64,000 nucleotides of DNA from Blumeriella jaapii (lineage: Eukaryota > Ascomycota > Leotiomycetes > Helotiales > Drepanopezizaceae). The translations under genes and the position numbers were made by a program. Within the stretch, counting starts at the first letter, position 1. Each line of letters opens with the position of its first letter. The notes under the pieces are model-generated. The model was not told the DNA's origin and searched no databases. It saw nothing but the letters and a program-made list of their open reading frames with translations. The stretch lies in NCBI GenBank assembly GCA_009599575.1, contig VWND01000001.1, positions 2,480,001 through 2,544,000 of the forward strand, written 5' to 3'. This document shows, piece after piece, positions 44,601-57,315 of this stretch.

Positions 44601-44953
44601 ACAAGCTTTTTTAGATTAAATATAATCAAATTCATGAATCATCTATTGAATTGCCTGGATGCAAAACCCGATGTGAACGCGAGTCAGTTACCTGCGATGC
44701 TATATTTTGAAGTTTAACTTTCATCCCCCTTCGCTAGTGCTTTGATGAAGACTTTCCCGCTGTACCTCCGTCGGATCGTGGCCTTTACAAGCCATTGCAT
44801 ATAAACTCTCGAGCTAGTCACCTGGTAGTCGCAATCTTCCTCTGTTCCATCTATCGCTTCATCGATTCTCTATTCATTCTCCCGTTTTCGAGGCCTTTAC
44901 CCGTGTCTCTGACTCGATCGTTCGAACCTCGTCACTTACTCTTTTTCTCCAAT
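41609..44953. other. Intergenic stretch with one fold-back element
   Basis: About 3.3 kb without a supported gene, becoming AT-rich at 44.0-44.7 kb. It holds the fold-back element at 43225-43347. A TATA-like CATATAAAC at 44798-44806 lies about 150 bp before the peroxidase ATG. Confidence 0.45.
43225..43347. mobile_element. Fold-back element with perfect 40-bp arms
   Basis: The arms 43225-43264 and 43308-43347 are perfect reverse complements (start TAGCCGCTTACGTATG), with a 43-bp loop. TA at each outer end suggests a TA target duplication, so the arms proper begin GCCGC. The loop holds a degenerate extra copy of the arm segment (CCCTCCTGGTGGTCCTTATG). No coding capacity. It differs in sequence from the MITE at 21402. 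Confidence 0.85.
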
Positions 44954-45768
44954 ATGAAGCCCAGTATTCTCGTTGGAGTCTTGAGCTTTTCTACGCTTGG
45001 GGCATGCCATTATGTTTGGGGAGCTCCTGACCACACTCAGAGTAAGTCATTGCTGAGGACTCATACCTGATATCTCCCAACGCCAATGGTGAACAGAGCG
45101 CAGCCCATGCCCTATGCTGAACACCTTTGCGAACCACGGCTACATTAACCGCGACGGCCTCGGCATTTCTATACAAGACCTCCAGTTTGCTTTCGAGACC
45201 GCCATCAACCTCGACCCTGCCGCGGCGCAAGTCTTTGGAGCACGGGCACTTTTGGTCAGCACCACGGGAGACAGCACAACCTTCAACCTGGACGATCTCA
45301 AGGCACAGGGCGGAACCTTACAGCACGACGGCTCCCTGTCCCGAGCCGATCTGTACTTTGGGGATGTGCTCTCGTTCAATGAATCTGTCTGGGCCCCCAC
45401 GGCGGCGCGTTTCAATGAAAAGACTATCGACCTTGCGACGGCAGAAGCTGCCCGAAAAGCTCGGCTTGCAGAGGCCAAGGCTACCAATCCCGAATTCAAC
45501 ATGACCGATGCCGACTTGCGAAGCAGTGCTACCGAAACTGCGCTTTACATGGCCGTGTTTGCTGAGCCAGACGTGCCCAATGAAGCCAGAGCTGAATGGG
45601 TCAAGGTTTTGTTCGGTAAGTGCGAGATGGAACGGAGTCTCGTTGTCCGTACTGACGAGAGATACAGAGCAAGAGCGTCTACCAGTGGAAGAAGGATGGA
45701 CGAGAAACCCGACCATCTTGAAGGCTGCTCCAATTCTCGCGACTGCCGCACAGATCCTGGCTGCTTGA
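44954..45768 (+). CDS. Secreted heme-thiolate peroxidase (chloroperoxidase/UPO family)
   Basis: Exons are 44954-45041, 45097-45615 and 45668-45768; introns of 55 and 52 bp both have gtaagt donors; 235 aa in all. The signal peptide starts 'MKPSILVGVLSFSTLGAC'. 'RSPCPMLNTFANHGYINRDG' gives the proximal heme ligand Cys34 in the PCP motif. The short-type peroxygenases carry E-H-D; here the sequence is 'LQHDGSLSRADLYFGD' with Gln105-His106-Asp107, so the first acidic residue is changed. The final exon gives 'EQERLPVEEGWTRNPT', the usual end of this family. Such enzymes use H2O2 to halogenate or oxygenate organic compounds outside the cell. It is the last gene before the AT-rich transposon block. 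Confidence 0.93.
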
Positions 45769-46822
45769 GACACAAAGGTATTTGTAACTTTGGGCTTTAC
45801 AATAAGATGAACGGATGAAGAGGGTGTTGGAGACTAGACAGACAGTGTAGATGCTATTTCCGGTATTGCACAAGAGGGTGTGCATGAGCTTTTTTGCGCT
45901 GTTTTTATTCGATATGGTTGTACTGTAAGATCCATGAATTTACATCGCTACGTCTCCTGCGCAGAAGCTTTGGCAAGGAACGGGTTACATTTGAGCGTGC
46001 CTAGTTCTGTGATCTTCTCATCACAATTGAGAACCTGAAGCGGCTTGAATCCAGTACGAACAGCCTATCATTTGTTTGAGGGCCTTTCATCCGCCTGAGA
46101 TAGAGAGTCCTTTTTCCAGTGAAAACTTCCTTCTGGTCGTGGTCATTGAGGTTATGAAAGCCTCCGCTTCCCTCTGGAACGTCCAATACGTGTTACCGCC
46201 GTTTCCTGCGAAACCTACCACTAGTCAAAGTAAACAAACGCCTCGGTACGCTCGCTCGGCTAGAAATTCTCTCTGCGATAACCTCAGAACATTATGCAAG
46301 TGATTCTTCCTGCATGTTTGAATAGCCAATTGTTTTCTTGCGTCTACGGAATAAGCTGGGTTGTGATTACAACTCGGGGACTGACGGCAAATAGGCTTGG
46401 ACACGGGGCTGTAACGCCCAATGCGCGTCGACGACGATCCTTCCCTACTCTCTATTTCTGATCTCGATTTGCTCGAAGAAACCCATTCCTACTCTTGCGG
46501 CCGAGAATACTGTCCCCATCTTATGTTTGCACGCTTTGCCGATCATTTCAAAGGGAATGCAGTTTCTTGCCTGGCTCGGCGAAGGATTTCTTGGCCACAG
46601 GGGCAATTGAGAAGACTCGAGATCAGCATTTCGGAACTTTTCTTACATACATAAACCTTTACAATCATCCAATCTCTAACCCAAACTCTAATTGCTGGAC
46701 CTCAGTCTTCCCTCACATTTGATCTGATTACCCACGTTTTGCTTATCTTTCAGCCTCATCATCGAGAAAGGCCCGCGGCAGAAAACTTAGGCTGGCTGAT
46801 CATCTGTGCTGAGCTTAGTCTC
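45769..46822. other. Intergenic stretch up to the AT-rich border
   Basis: No supported gene; open frames of 60-80 codons without motifs. Base composition is still like the gene part. Confidence 0.5.
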
Positions 46823-46905
46823 TAATAGTGGGCTGCCTTCCCACATTTATCCTGCGGGCACTCGGATAATGTGGGGGAAAGCAAGTGTCCCACTGCATCC
46901 AAGTG
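46823..46905. mobile_element. Related MITE arm, partial copy 2
   Basis: Starts TAATAGTGGGCTGCCTTCCC, identical to the left end of the MITE at 21400 for over 20 bases, and keeps CTGCGGGCA; a short hairpin (CCACATTTATCC / GGATAATGTGG) follows. The right arm of the family is absent. The motif AAGTGTCCCA occurs twice before the next element begins. Confidence 0.65.
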
Positions 46906-48099
46906 TCCCATCTCAGTTCATGATTTTTACGATCGCATTTTATATTAAAACATTATCAACGCCAGATATTTAATTACACTAAGTTAAATTATAATAAAAA
47001 CAAGCAGTTATTTTCAGATTTTAAATTAAAAAGTTAAATTTTATTAATAGAAACTAATTTAAATAAGTGTTTTGTACGCATTTTCAATTTTTTTTTCGCT
47101 TTTTCGCTTTCAGAAAGCCTATTTACATTTGTTTGCAATTAAAATATTATATATAATAATTCAGATTAACCTTTTTAATCGGTTATAAGCTATTCGATAA
47201 TTATAAAAGCTTTATTAAGCTCGCGTTTTATTATATATCAAGATTTTCGGCTAAAAAAATGCAATTTATTATTTTTAATACGATTTTTTTGTTTTACAGC
47301 TTTATTGCTTTTACAATTTAAAATCCAAGGCTCGTAAGCAGCTTCTTTTACTTATTATACGCTTAAGCAAAAGCTTTTCGCAAAACTAACGGTTTTCTTT
47401 TACCTTTTGCTTTTTGTTTTTTTACTTTTCGAATATAAATATTATACCGATATTTAAAAGCTGAAAAGGATATATAAAATAGCTAGAAAGCTAAAGAAAA
47501 TATAAGTTTTATTTAGTTTTAATAAAAGTATATTGTATTTGTACGATTCGTAGCCGTTTAATTAATACAATTTCTGATTGGAAATACGTAAAAACGATTT
47601 AAATTACTTTCACTTAATCAAAAATGAATGTTCCGACGTAAAACTTAATATAATTTCTATAAATTCTATTCGAATGCAAGCTAAACTTACTTTTCTTTAG
47701 TTTATTATAATAATATAACTGGCGTTGGAAGTTTTTTAATTTAAAATGCGATTATAAAAAATAACAAGTTAAAACAAAACATTTCGTTTCGTAACTTTTA
47801 ATTAATAAAAATAGAACTTTTAATTTATAATTGTATAATAGCTTTTTGTTTTTATTATTTATTAATTTATTATAATTAAATATCTGGCGTTGATAATGTT
47901 TTTATACAAAATGCGATAATTAAAAATAAAAACTTTAACGAAAATATATAATTTAACAACTTTTAATTAATAAAAATGAAATTTTTATTTCAAAATCTAA
48001 AAATAGCTTCCAGCTTTTATTACCTTTCAATTTGGCGTAATTAAATAATAGTGTTTTAATATGAAATGCTATCGTAAAAAATTATAAACTGAGATGGGA
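46906..48099. mobile_element. AT-rich 1.2-kb element with inverted ends and internal copies
   Basis: The left end (TCCCATCTCAGTTCATGATT...) is repeated as reverse complement at 48040-48099 (ends AAACTGAGATGGGA), similar over about 60 bp. Further inverted copies of the segment around GTTGATAATG/CATTATCAAC lie near 47719-47765 and 47873-47930. No protein is readable and TA-rich mutation is heavy. It looks like a non-autonomous DNA transposon with subterminal repeats, degraded by RIP. The right end touches the LTR of element A1 directly. Confidence 0.6.
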
Positions 48100-48363
48100 T
48101 GTGACGATCTAATCAGTCGAAGGGCTGGGAGATCAGTCAACTGGTCGCCGAGTTTATATAATATAAAAAACGAGCCTTTGGTTCTATAACAAAGATATTC
48201 ACTTAGAATCAACAACTGCAAAAGGCAGAGAATGTTAAAAAGAAAAAGTCTTATATATATAATAGTTTTTATAATTAATAAAAGACCCACCAGAAGACCA
48301 AGGAGCTTGCAACTATACGTAGTTGCTAGGGTGACGCGAAAGGCAAACGAGTAAGTCGTTATA
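48100..48363 (-). repeat. 3' LTR of Ty3/gypsy element A1
   Basis: 264 bp; plus strand begins TGTGACGATCTAATC and ends GAGTAAGTCGTTATA. Its reverse complement matches the LTR at 60187-60452 along its length. The ends show the TGTGACGA/TCGTCACA inverted termini, one of them mutated. Inside A1, next to it, is a purine-rich stretch that could be the polypurine tract. Confidence 0.85.
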
Positions 48364-51300
48364 TTATCCCTTCGTCCGAAAAAAGCGCGCCCTCGAGCTT
48401 TTATCTATTAGTACGTTATTATCCAAGTAATCGTACGAGTCCAAATCTTCGGAATACGCTTTCAGCCAGTCTACAAGTTTTGCAGAAGGACCGGAAAGCT
48501 TTTTATGCGTCAAATAAAAGTCGCGCACCTTCAGAAAAGCATATATAAAATCAAACGCGAGATATTACGTAAGATTTTTATTTAAGCCTATTCAAAAAGC
48601 TTTGTATTAAAAGGTTTTCCGCTGCATTCGATAAGCGATTAATTTTTCGATTTCGTATTCAAGCTTATTAATTATATTAATAAATTCAGAGGCTGAATTA
48701 ACCTGATTTAAAAGCGCGTCGTCGGCTGTTTTACGCAGTCGATTAACGTGAAAAACTAAATGTACGTTTATAATATTAAAAAGGTCTAGCTTAAAAGCGT
48801 TGTCGAAAATTTTAATTATAATTTTGAAAAGGCCGTTTATAAGATTGTCGAGCTTGCGGAAAAGCCGGAAGGTCGGAAATAAACGCATATCGAACTATAC
48901 GTAATCGCTAATATCAAAATCGATCGCGCGGCGAGATTTATTCGCATTTCTTTTTATTTTATCGTAGGCTTATTAAAAGTGCGATTTGGCGAAGTTTCAA
49001 GCGTCGTAATAGCGGCGAGCATACGCACGAGCTTCGTCTGCGTTTAACTTATATAAAAGATTAAAAAACGGGAAAATATCGAGTTTTCAATTCTAATTAA
49101 TATAAAAAGTGTAATCGTATATAATTTCAAAAGGTAAAAAGCCATTTAGACTTTCGTAAAAAAAACTATTTAAGCGAAATCTATTATTAAAAAAAATTCG
49201 CTTTAATCGTTTTAATAAAAGTTTACGAAAGGTCGAAAGCGTTTTCGCAGATATTAATTATAAATTTCGGTCTAACCATCGGTTTTAAAATAAGCGGCTG
49301 TCGAAAGCTTTAATTGCGTACCGAGTATTTTATTTAATTCAGATCAAAAAATAAATTAATACTAAAAGCCACGATCGCTAATAATATTTTTTAAAAGGCC
49401 AAAATACTTATATACGTAAAATATATATAATTTGGCGAAGTTTCGAGCATCGATATTTTTATAGCAAAAAATCGAAATAGCTTGCTTGAAAAAGCGATTT
49501 ATTATTACGAACACGTTGTCGTAACCGTATTTGTTTTTATTAAAACTGCAAAAGTTTATTATAACGTGCTTTTAAAAATGGTTAAAAACAGGAAAAAGCT
49601 GAAAAAAACCGAAGCGCTTATTTTTTAAAACAGAACTTTTTTAATAAGCGTGGCAATTGCGATAATATTGTTTTACAAAAGCTGTTATATTTCGCTAATA
49701 ATATTGGTTCGAAAATAATTGCGTAATTTTGCGAGCGTTAAAATAAGCGGTAGAAATTTAATCGTATATTTTTCGTATAAAAGCCAAACGGAAATAATCG
49801 ACGTTTGGTATTATTAAGCGACCGTAATATAACAGCAAATCGCGTTTAAATATATACGAAATATTATTATCGTCGTTTTCTTTTATAGCGTTTCGTACAG
49901 TTTTCTTTCGAAAAGCCATCAGGCTGCTAGCTGTGCGATTAGCGTAGAAAAGCTGGTTAACGACACGGAATGCGAAAAAAAAATCAGCTATTTCAACGAT
50001 AAAAACAGCTGTTTCGAAAGCCGTGGAAGGTCGAAGTTTTTCAGTCAAAAGGCGGTGATCGATCTAATCGGCTCGAAAAAGAGTTTGCAAACGCTGAATG
50101 CGTTTGAAAAAGTTTTAACGATCGAATTCGCTCGTACGACGTATTAATACGTCAGTTAAAATTATATTTATTTGATTTATACGTAATAAAAAAGTTGTAA
50201 TCGGCGAGAAGCTCGGCCCAGCGTATTTGTCGAGCGTTCAAAAGTTTAAAAATTATAAAATATTCCAAAGCTTTATAATTAATAATTATTTTGATTTGAT
50301 AAACTAAGCTAGCTAATTTAATACGAAAGTTGCTTAAAAATCTTACGATTGCAAGTATTTTTTTGTCGTATACGACGTAATTCAGCTCTGCGAAAGCTAT
50401 GATTTTGCTGAAATAAGCGATTGGAAGCCAATCGTTATTATGGAATTGGAAAAGCATAAAAGCTACTACGCCGTCGGAAGCGTCAATTTCCAATATGCAA
50501 AAAAAATCTTGCCTGTAATATTATAAAACTGGTATAATAATAAAAGCTAGTATAAAAAGGTCGAAACTCTTTTAATATTTAAAAGTGAAATTGTAAAAAA
50601 CGTTAGCTTTAATCAAATGAATTAAAAGCTTTGCAATTATACCGTAATCTCGAATAAAACGTCGGTAAAAATTACAAAAACCAAAAAAGCTTTATACACC
50701 TTTTATAATAATAAAAGGCTTTTAATAAGCGATTACGAAAATCTTTTTTAAATTTATTTCTAGGCTTTTAATAAAAATAATAAAGCCTAAATAACGGGTC
50801 CGAATAACGTTGAATTTAAATTTCCGAATATCGGCCTGTAATTCAGCGTTAGCGAGCCTTTGGAACATTTTGCGAACGTGTATGGCGTGTTTCAAAAGGT
50901 CGGACGAATAAATAAAAATATCATTTAAATATGCAATACAGAAATCGTTCAAATAATCGACGTCGTTTATATAGCGTTAATAAATTGCGAATTTATTAAT
51001 AAAGCCAAAAAGTAGCATTTTGCATTTATAAGCGCCGTAACGCGTACGAAATATCGTTAGTTTTTTATTGGCGGAATTCATTCGAATTTTGTAAAAAGCT
51101 TAACGAATATCGAGCTTCGTAAAAATTCGCGCTTCCGAAAAACAAGCAAAGGTTTTATCGATAAAAGAAAAAAAATAGCGATTTTTACGAATAATATTAT
51201 TAAAAGCTTAATAATCGATACAAAAACGCAGTAAACCGTCGGGTTTTTTAGCGAAAAGCATTGGAGCAGCGAAAAGAGCGATAAAAAGTTCGATAAAGCT

Positions 51301-51423
51301 TTTGTCAAAGTTATTTTATAAATAAGTTTTAATAATTTCGAGCTTTAAAATCGATATTTTATATAAAAAAGTGTATTTCAGCTTTTTCTTATTTACAGTA
51401 AGCTCGATTTTATAATCGTAGGG
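48364..51423 (-). mobile_element. Ty3/gypsy element A1, 3' half of pol (RIP-degraded)
   Basis: On the minus strand, from right to left: RT with 'YLNDIFIYSSDLLKHA' near 50.9 kb (the catalytic YxDD is YLND), RNase H 'MEIDASDGVVAFMLFQFHNN' and 'PIAYFSKIIAFAELNYVVYD' (50493-50152), degraded integrase, then 'NVHLVFHVNRLRKTADD' (about 48.75 kb) and a chromodomain-like end ('VRDFYLTHKKLSGPSAKLVD') down to the LTR. Every frame is broken by stops. It continues at 58770 after the inserted element B. Confidence 0.9.
51419..51423. other. Target-site duplication TAGGG (left copy) of element B
   Basis: TAGGG immediately before the 5' LTR, repeated at 58770-58774 immediately after the 3' LTR. In the uninterrupted copy A2 the same site reads once (CCCTA in 'CGGCCCTACGACCATAAG' near 63255). 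Confidence 0.9.
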
Positions 51424-51836
51424 TGTCAGGAACCAACATTACGTATATAAGTCAGGTGATCCGCCAAGACCCTCTGCCTTCTACCAACCCTCGAATAGCA
51501 TTTTCTGCGGATAGGCCGTAGGGGCCGGATAGTATTATAAAGGTTGGAAATAATATTTAAATAAAACACTTTATAAGAATAATTGCTAAAAAACCAGTTA
51601 TTAAAGTTATATTAAAAAAAATGAAAAAAGGTCGGGATAAGGGCTGGAAAAGCATATTAAATAAGATTCGCTTGGTTTTCTGGGAAATACTTTTCTCGAA
51701 GGCTTTACTTTTCTTTTTGTATTTATATACGCTTTTTATTAAAAATGTAAAAAATAAAAATCAGTTTAATTATTAACCCAATTTTATCTAAGCTTTATTA
51801 TTTAAATTAATGTTTTTTTGCTTTTTAATTTTTATA
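51424..51836 (+). repeat. 5' LTR of element B
   Basis: 413 bp beginning TGTCAGGAACC. It aligns without length change to the copy at 58357-58769. Its outer (left) third is less mutated than the matching part of the 3' LTR. Confidence 0.92.
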
Positions 51837-54800
51837 TTTTGATTTTTCTATTTACCGAAACGGCAGTTCGATATTATTAAAATAATTTTTTATTATATTA
51901 TTATACTTATATCGTTACTATCGATATTATAGCTTTTCGCATTCGCAAAAAACAGGCATTTTCAGCTACTTAAAAAAACCTAGTATTTTCGGCTGCTTAG
52001 GGAAACTTCGTACTATCGTTTCTCTTAACGTTATCAGTTTTATTAAAAATCGAAAATATCCTATTTTTAAAGCGCGACGATTTCCTAACTTTTTTTATCG
52101 AAAAAATTATTAAAAAAAGCCACGCTTAAAGCGATTCGGAAAAACTTTTTACCGAGATTTTAATTTATTTAATTAACGAACGAATCCGCGCCGAACAAAA
52201 AAAAAACGATAAACGTAAAAAAGTAAAAAAAATACGAGCTAAAATAAAGCAGAAAAAAATTAAAAAAAAAGTTTACGAAACAATTAAAAAATTCGAAAAA
52301 ACCAAAAAACGCCGAAACGAACTCCGAAAAAAAGTTAAATAACTTTAACGAAAACTTAACGTTTTCGAAAATATCGAAAAAAAGGTTTTTATATTTTTTA
52401 ATACCGCTTTAATTAAAAAAAAACAAAAAATAATTTAAGCTGGTAATTATTATAAGATATTCTCGGAGCATTACGATAATAATATTTATTAAAAACGATT
52501 TAGCATTTTTTTTAAGCATATTATATTTTTTATAAAAGATACAACGAATTCGAGCCGAAAAGTATTAAAAATAAAAGATTTTTTAATATATCGAAAGAAA
52601 AATATTAAAAAAGCTTAATTTTTTATTCGGCGTGCAAAGCGAAGTTTCCGCTAAAATAAAAAGATAATATTTTGTATCGATCAAAAGAAAATTAACGCTT
52701 ATGTTTTAGCTTTCGACGATAAAATAAAAAAAAAATAAATCGGATACGAACGACGTTTTACGAACATTCGAATTATATAGGACGATTTCAAAAAATAAAT
52801 ATTGGACTTTTTAATAAATGCGGAAAATCGAAAAATCGCGGCTTCGAATTCATACGATAAAGCGAAGCAAAAAGAGCATAAATCAATTAACGATTTCGTT
52901 GCTTATTTAAATAATTTCGAATAGCAGTTGCAAATAATAAACGATGCGACTAAAAAAAAAATGCTTTTTGCAAAACTCCGATTTACTTTTCGAAAAAAAA
53001 TTATTAAACGAAATAATATTGCAATTATAAATTCGCACGAAAAATTAATATTAATTGCTCGTCGTATCGAAAGTGCTAATAAAATTATTAGCGACGAAAC
53101 GAAAAATAATAAACGACGAAACGAGCGTAAAGAAAAAAAAAAAGAAAAAACTTATATTTACGATTAAAACTTAAAAGTTAAAACAAATATATATCGTTTT
53201 CGATTCGAAAATACGTTACAAAAAGAAAAACGAAAGCGAAAAAACGATAATTTTAATAAAATCTTTTGGAATTTTAAAATTCTTAACGACTTTTTTTATT
53301 TTTCGAAATACAGTCGCTGCTAAAAAAAAAAATATCGTATAGCTAATTGTTTAAAAATCGAATATTATAAATGCAACAAAAAAGAATATATAATTTTAAA
53401 CTGCTCCGAAGCTAACAAATTTAAAAATTCGGAAAAAGCTTCCGCTCGATTTTAATTTCGTCGTTGTTAATAAAATCGAGCGAAAAAAAAAAATAAAAAA
53501 TAATAATTTCAATTGAAATTAAAAAAGCCAAAAGCGAAACTCGTACGAAACGAGTTTTTATCGATTACGGCGCGGAGAAAAACTGCGTAATTTAAAAGTT
53601 ATTAATTAAATATAAATGAAAACCAATTTAAAAACGTATTAATTTATTTACGATTAAAAAAAAAAAAGTAATTATTTACGGCACGCATACGCAACTTATT
53701 CGCGCTATTAATAATTATAAAATAATTAAAAAAATATAAAGCGATTTCGTAGCTTGCGATATAAATATTTCAAAGGTTTTATTTATTCTAAAGTTTTTTT
53801 GGTTGCGAAATATCGACCTCGTTATAAACTTTCGAGCTAAATCGTAGCGATACTTAATCGAACGCTTATAATTTAATTTCGTTACAATTAAACGTTTTAA
53901 AAAAAAATCCAAAAAGAAGCAAGCGTTTTGTATCGTTTTGAAAAAAGCTATTAAAAAACAGTATTAATTACTTTTTAAATACGACGATTATGCCGACGTA
54001 TTCGACGATACCGCCGCGGTTATCTTAGCTTTTTACCATTTTATAAAGCATCGAATAAATTTCGCGGAAAAGAAAGACTTTTTTTAAAAACCAATTTATT
54101 TTTTGTCGGAATCTGAACTTACCGAATTACGCGAATATTTCGATTCGAACTTAAAAAAAGATTAGATAAAAAAGTTTATTAGCTCTGCCGGCGTATCGGT
54201 AATATTTATATCGAAAAAAAACGGAAGTTTACGATTATACGTCGATTATAAGGGTTTAAACGCAGTTACGATTAAAAATCGAATTCTTTTATTTTTTATA
54301 AGCGAAATTTTAAATCGTTTAAAAAAAGCTAAAATATTTACTAAACTAGATTTTATTTAGGCGTACCATCGCCTTCGAATAAAAAAAAAAAATAAGTGAA
54401 AAATTGCGTTTCGCATTCGTTACGGACATTTCGAATATTACGTATTACTTTTCGGTTTTTCGAACGTATTAGCAATCTTCCAAGCGTATATTAATTAAGC
54501 TTTAGTCGGTTTAGTAAATATTACGTATATAATTTACTTCGACGATATTTTAATATTTTCCGAAAACTCCGACGATTATACAAACGCGGTAAAAAAAGTT
54601 TTCGAAAGATTTCGTATTAATAAATTTTACGGAAATCTGAAAAAATATGTTTTCGATACGAATACGATTAAGTTTTTAAGCTTTATCGTTATTTTTACGG
54701 AAATTGAAATAAATCCAGAAAAAATAGATAATATTCGGAAATAGCTTTTTTTTATTACGTGGCGAAATATTTAAGTATTTTTAGGTTTTATCAACTTTTA

Positions 54801-57315
54801 CAAACGTTTTATTAAAAACTACGCTAAGCTTTGCCGATTTATTACAGATTTTTTAAAAAAGATATAACGAGGAAAAATATCGGGCCCTTTTCGTTTTTTA
54901 TTCGAAACGAAGCTCGCTTTTTTATTTTTAAAAAAAAAGTTTTGCTAAACATCGATTTTATATTATTTCGATTTTCGATTAAAAATTTAAATCGAAATAA
55001 ACGCTTCGAAATTCGCTATAAGCGAAATATTATTTTAATTATTCGGCGAAAATACGGGGGTACGTTAGCATCCCATCGCGTATTATTCGAAAAAGCTTTT
55101 TTTTATAAAATAAAAATACGAAGTTTACGACGCTGAGCTAATAGCTATAGTTTACGCTTTTAAATAATAGAGCTAATATCTACGTAGCGCTTCCGACGTT
55201 ATTATTATGCGTATAAATTATTATAATCTGAAATACTTTTTTACGAAAAAATATTTAAACGAACGCTAAGCGAAATGGGCCGACGAGCTAGTTAAATACG
55301 ATTTTGCAATCGAATATAAAATAAAAGTTTCTAACTCGGCGGATGGTTTTTTTTGCCGGCCAGATTTAAAAAAAAATTTAAAAAAAAATAACGAGCAACT
55401 GCTTACGTTGTATCGTAAGCTAAAATTAGTTTATTTAAGAAATTTTAAAATGTTTTCCGCAGTAAAAATACGCTTAAAATCGGGGCATAAATTATTTCGC
55501 GCCGATAAGTATTCGAAGCTTTTATTAACGGAATTAGAAAATAAAAAGTAAACGGAAAAAAGCTAAATAAAAAGCTTTTTCGCCGGACTGTTTTTTGCTA
55601 ATATTATTAATTACAAATAATATATACCACGGAGCGTAGCCGCTGTGTTATTACAATCCGAAACGGCTAATAACGAGCTAGCAAAACCGATTTATAAAAT
55701 TATTTTTAAGTTGCAAAAATCTGATTTTTTGTATTATAAAAAACGTACGAATCGGCTTCGCAAAACAATCGAGCCGGGTCCGAAAAATATTAACGTATAA
55801 GCTAAAATAAATTACTACGTTACAAAAGACGTGCGTATATTTCGAATAAAAGCGTTATTAAAAACGAGATATTAAAAATTAATTACGACGATCCGATCGC
55901 CGGCCATTAAAGCTTTCGGCGAACGCTAGAATTGGTCGAAAAAAAATATTTCTGGCTTGGTTTACGAAGCGACGTAAAACGTTACGTTAATACGTATGGA
56001 AAATGCTAAAAAAACAAGCCTAAAAAGCATCGATTTTATAACGAATTAGCTTTTTTTTCGATTTTTACGAAACTTTGGAAAAAAATAACCATGGATTTTA
56101 TTACGAATTTATTTTTTAGCAAAAAACGAAGTCGTGTTTACGATTTTATATTCGTTATAATAAACCGATATACGAAGCTGTCGAAATATATATTAATACA
56201 AAAAACGATTTTAATTTTAAATTTAACTGAAATATTTATATAATACGTTTATAAAAATTTTGGCTGTTTTAAAAAGATTATTACAAACAAAAGGTCAGTT
56301 TTTATTAATAAATTTTGGTTTTTAATAATATTTCACCTATAAATACGACGTCGATTAAGCACCGCTTTTTATTTTTAAACCGATGGCCAAACGAAACGTT
56401 AAAATCAAGTTTTAGAATTTTATTTTCGCACGTACTGCGATTATCGATAAAACGATTGGGCTACGAAGCTTGCTTTAGTCGAATTTACGTATAATAACTC
56501 GATATACGCTTTTACGAGTTTTATTTTTTTTCGCATGCTATACGGCTTTTATTTAAAACTTGGCAGCAACGTCGAAAGCGACGTTGTAAAAAAAAGGATA
56601 TCGTCAGCGGAAAAACGAATTAAAATATTATAAAAAAAAAAAAAAGTATTTAGTAAAAAGTTAAAAAAAGCTAACGCGAATCACAAAAGGTTTTACGACG
56701 CTAAACACAAAAAAATTAAATTTCAAATAAGCGATAAAATATTATTGTCGATTAAAAATCTTCGATAATTGCGATTTTTTCGAAAGCTTTTAAATAAATA
56801 TCTAAAGCTTTTTAAAATTAAGCGAATTATATACGAGTACGGCCAAGCTTATTAACTCGAGCTTTTTTTTTAATATTGTATTTACGATATTTTTTACGTT
56901 TTTTTATTAAAATTTTAGCAGGGTCGGAACGATATCGAGCCGAAAAATAATATAGTAGAATTTTAAAAATCCGAAAAATACAAGGTCAAATTAATACAGG
57001 CTTATAAAAATACAAAAAAAGGCCGATATTATTTGGTACGATAAAAAGATTATTTATTAAGCGAAGATTTTTGAAAGCTAAAAAACTATTTTACGAACGC
57101 AAAAAAAGTTAAAAAAATATTTGAAAAATACGATAAATGATAGCAACGGAGCAATAACGAATGCGCGCCGTAAAAATAAGAAAAAAAAAACAAAAATATT
57201 TAGAAAACCTTAGAACCGCCGTTAAACTAATTTATTTTTATTATTATTTCTTTTTTTATTATTATCGTTATTTTTTTCAGATTTAAAAGCAGCGGCAGGC
57301 TAAAAAGAATTAGTA

